Shown: positions 63,211 to 64,000 of the stretch, one piece after another | Numbering within the stretch: the first letter of the stretch is position 1 | How the letters are laid out: every line of letters starts with the position of its first letter | Source: an uncultured Microbulbifer sp. | GTDB lineage: Bacteria; Pseudomonadota; Gammaproteobacteria; Pseudomonadales; Cellvibrionaceae | Length of the DNA stretch: 64,000 nucleotides | Direction: 5' to 3' | Assembly (NCBI RefSeq): GCF_947504145.1 | Contig: NZ_CANNGQ010000005.1 | Location: forward strand, 62,001 to 126,000 | Notes under the pieces: generated by a model | What the model was told of the DNA's origin: nothing | The model's input: the letters and a program-made list of their open reading frames with translations, nothing else | Databases searched by the model: none | Program-made: the position numbers and the translations under genes

Positions 63211-63897
63211 ATGGGTGAAACTCAGATTGTGCAAACCGGTGTCGACCTGAATGCTGAGTCGCTCCGGATTAGCGAGCTTTTTTATTCGCTACAGGGAGAG
63301 GCTCGGAATGCGGGGCTGCCCACGGTATTCGTGCGCCTCACCGGTTGCCCGCTGCGCTGCACCTATTGCGATTCCGAGTACGCCTTTTATGGCGGCGAGC
63401 GCATGACACTGGCGGAAATCTTGCACAAGGTTCAGAGCTATCCCGCCCGGCACGTCTGTGTCACCGGGGGAGAGCCGCTGGCACAGCCCAACTGTATACC
63501 TCTATTGAAAGCACTGTGCGAGGCAGGCTTTCAGGTATCCCTGGAAACCAGCGGTGCCATGCCGGTGGATGCAGTAGACCCGCGGGTCTCTCGGGTTGTG
63601 GACCTGAAAACGCCGGCTTCCGGTGAGCAGGCGCGCAACCGCATGGAAAATATCCCGCTGCTGGGGCAGCACGATCAGGTCAAGTTTGTAATCTGTGATC
63701 GCGGTGATTACGACTGGGCCAGATTTACCCTGGACCAGTATCAGCTGGCAGATCGGGTAGGGGAGGTACTGTTCTCCCCCAGTTACGAGCAACTGGCCCC
63801 GCGTCAGCTGGCCGAGTGGATTCTCGAAGACGGCCTGCCGGTACGTATGCAGATGCAGCTGCACAAGCTGTTGTGGGGCGACGTTCCCGGTGTATGA
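63211..63897 (+). CDS. queE: 7-carboxy-7-deazaguanine synthase
   Basis: 228 residues from the ATG at 63211 (MGETQIVQTGVDLNAESLRISELFYSLQGEARNAG). The radical-SAM cluster motif is CPLRCTYC, with LTG-C before and DSEYAF after; CVTGGEPLAQPNC is the SAM-binding GGEP motif. The enzyme makes 7-carboxy-7-deazaguanine in queuosine/preQ0 biosynthesis. It is followed by queC, the next enzyme in the pathway. Confidence 0.96.
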   Translation: MGETQIVQTGVDLNAESLRISELFYSLQGEARNAGLPTVFVRLTGCPLRCTYCDSEYAFYGGERMTLAEILHKVQSYPARHVCVTGGEPLAQPNCIPLLKALCEAGFQVSLETSGAMPVDAVDPRVSRVVDLKTPASGEQARNRMENIPLLGQHDQVKFVICDRGDYDWARFTLDQYQLADRVGEVLFSPSYEQLAPRQLAEWILEDGLPVRMQMQLHKLLWGDVPGV

Positions 63898-63961
63898 CGG
63901 CCTCCGTGCGGGCCAAAACTACCGCAGAAGCAATCACAACTTTGATTGATCGGAGTGATTT

Positions 63962-64000
63962 ATGAGTGACAAAAAGGCCGTGGTTTTACTGTCTGGCGGT
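63962..64000 (+). CDS. queC: 7-cyano-7-deazaguanine synthase (N-terminal fragment at window edge)
   Basis: Only the first 13 residues are in the window (MSDKKAVVLLSGG), which match the QueC N terminus and its PP-loop (SGGxDS). A GGAG-type site precedes the ATG. QueC converts 7-carboxy-7-deazaguanine to preQ0 with ATP and ammonia. Its place directly after queE supports the call. Confidence 0.85.
   Translation, partial: MSDKKAVVLLSGG

Overview
The window is typical chromosomal DNA of a marine gammaproteobacterium. Gene content and protein flavour (Rnf, Tol-Pal and ruvCAB blocks, an HU protein with an H1-like lysine/alanine tail, an EstA-type autotransporter esterase, a high-GC coding style) point to the Cellvibrionales, most likely Microbulbifer or a close relative. 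That placement is inference, since no rRNA or other marker gene was available. I see no prophage, insertion sequence, CRISPR array, rRNA or tRNA.

Layout. 1-1994 (-): an MltF-like lytic transglycosylase lipoprotein with two solute-binding domains, cut by the window edge. 2222-2941 (-): a TetR regulator. 3407-9289 (-): the complete rnfABCDGE electron-transport operon with a recognisable promoter. 9541-12821 (+): a YsnE-like acetyltransferase, a transglutaminase-like protein, a YghU-type glutathione S-transferase and a glutamate-receptor-like ion channel. 12823-19087: the nitrogen block, with Sir2, cyanase, a fused PP2C phosphatase/protein kinase and a formate/nitrite-family channel on the minus strand. 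Divergent from these is a NIT-ANTAR antiterminator of the NasR type. The channel gene is preceded by a sigma-54 promoter with two NtrC-like boxes and a 240-nt leader that carries an intrinsic terminator. 19097-20252 (-): a YqjD/YqjE/YqjK-like membrane trio. 20504-24166 (-): a lipoprotein metalloprotease and a D-2-hydroxyacid dehydrogenase.

24330-29013: metG, divergent from mrp (which has a His-rich N terminus), followed by two paralogous STAS/SpoIIAA-like proteins. 29046-33397: trhO, a small acidic protein, a secreted hypothetical, a 3D-domain protein and a TPR protein. 33450-39970: a YdiJ-type FAD/Fe-S dehydrogenase, then DUF523-DUF1722, phrB and DUF2878, a photolyase neighbourhood. 40057-44212 (+): a GDSL autotransporter, an AruH-like aminotransferase and an Lrp/AsnC regulator. 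44213-47919: a HupE/UreJ protein with a parvulin partner, then cytochrome c5 with NnrS. 48163-52217 (-): an AraC regulator, a lytic transglycosylase, proS and the HU/H1-like protein. 52495-64000 (+): the conserved block fmdB-like, aspS, yebC, ruvCAB, ybgC, tolQRAB, pal, cpoB, queE and the start of queC.

The most interesting part is 13886-19087. Its architecture (NtrC boxes, sigma-54 promoter, leader terminator and a divergent NIT-ANTAR gene) mirrors the known nitrate-assimilation (nasF) control of Klebsiella. Here it controls a formate/nitrite-type channel, a kinase/phosphatase and cyanase rather than nitrate/nitrite reductases. Other points of note are two large structured intergenic elements (16210-16323 and 24204-24291), several perfect palindromes at promoters or start sites, and the iGluR-like channel with a non-canonical pore loop.
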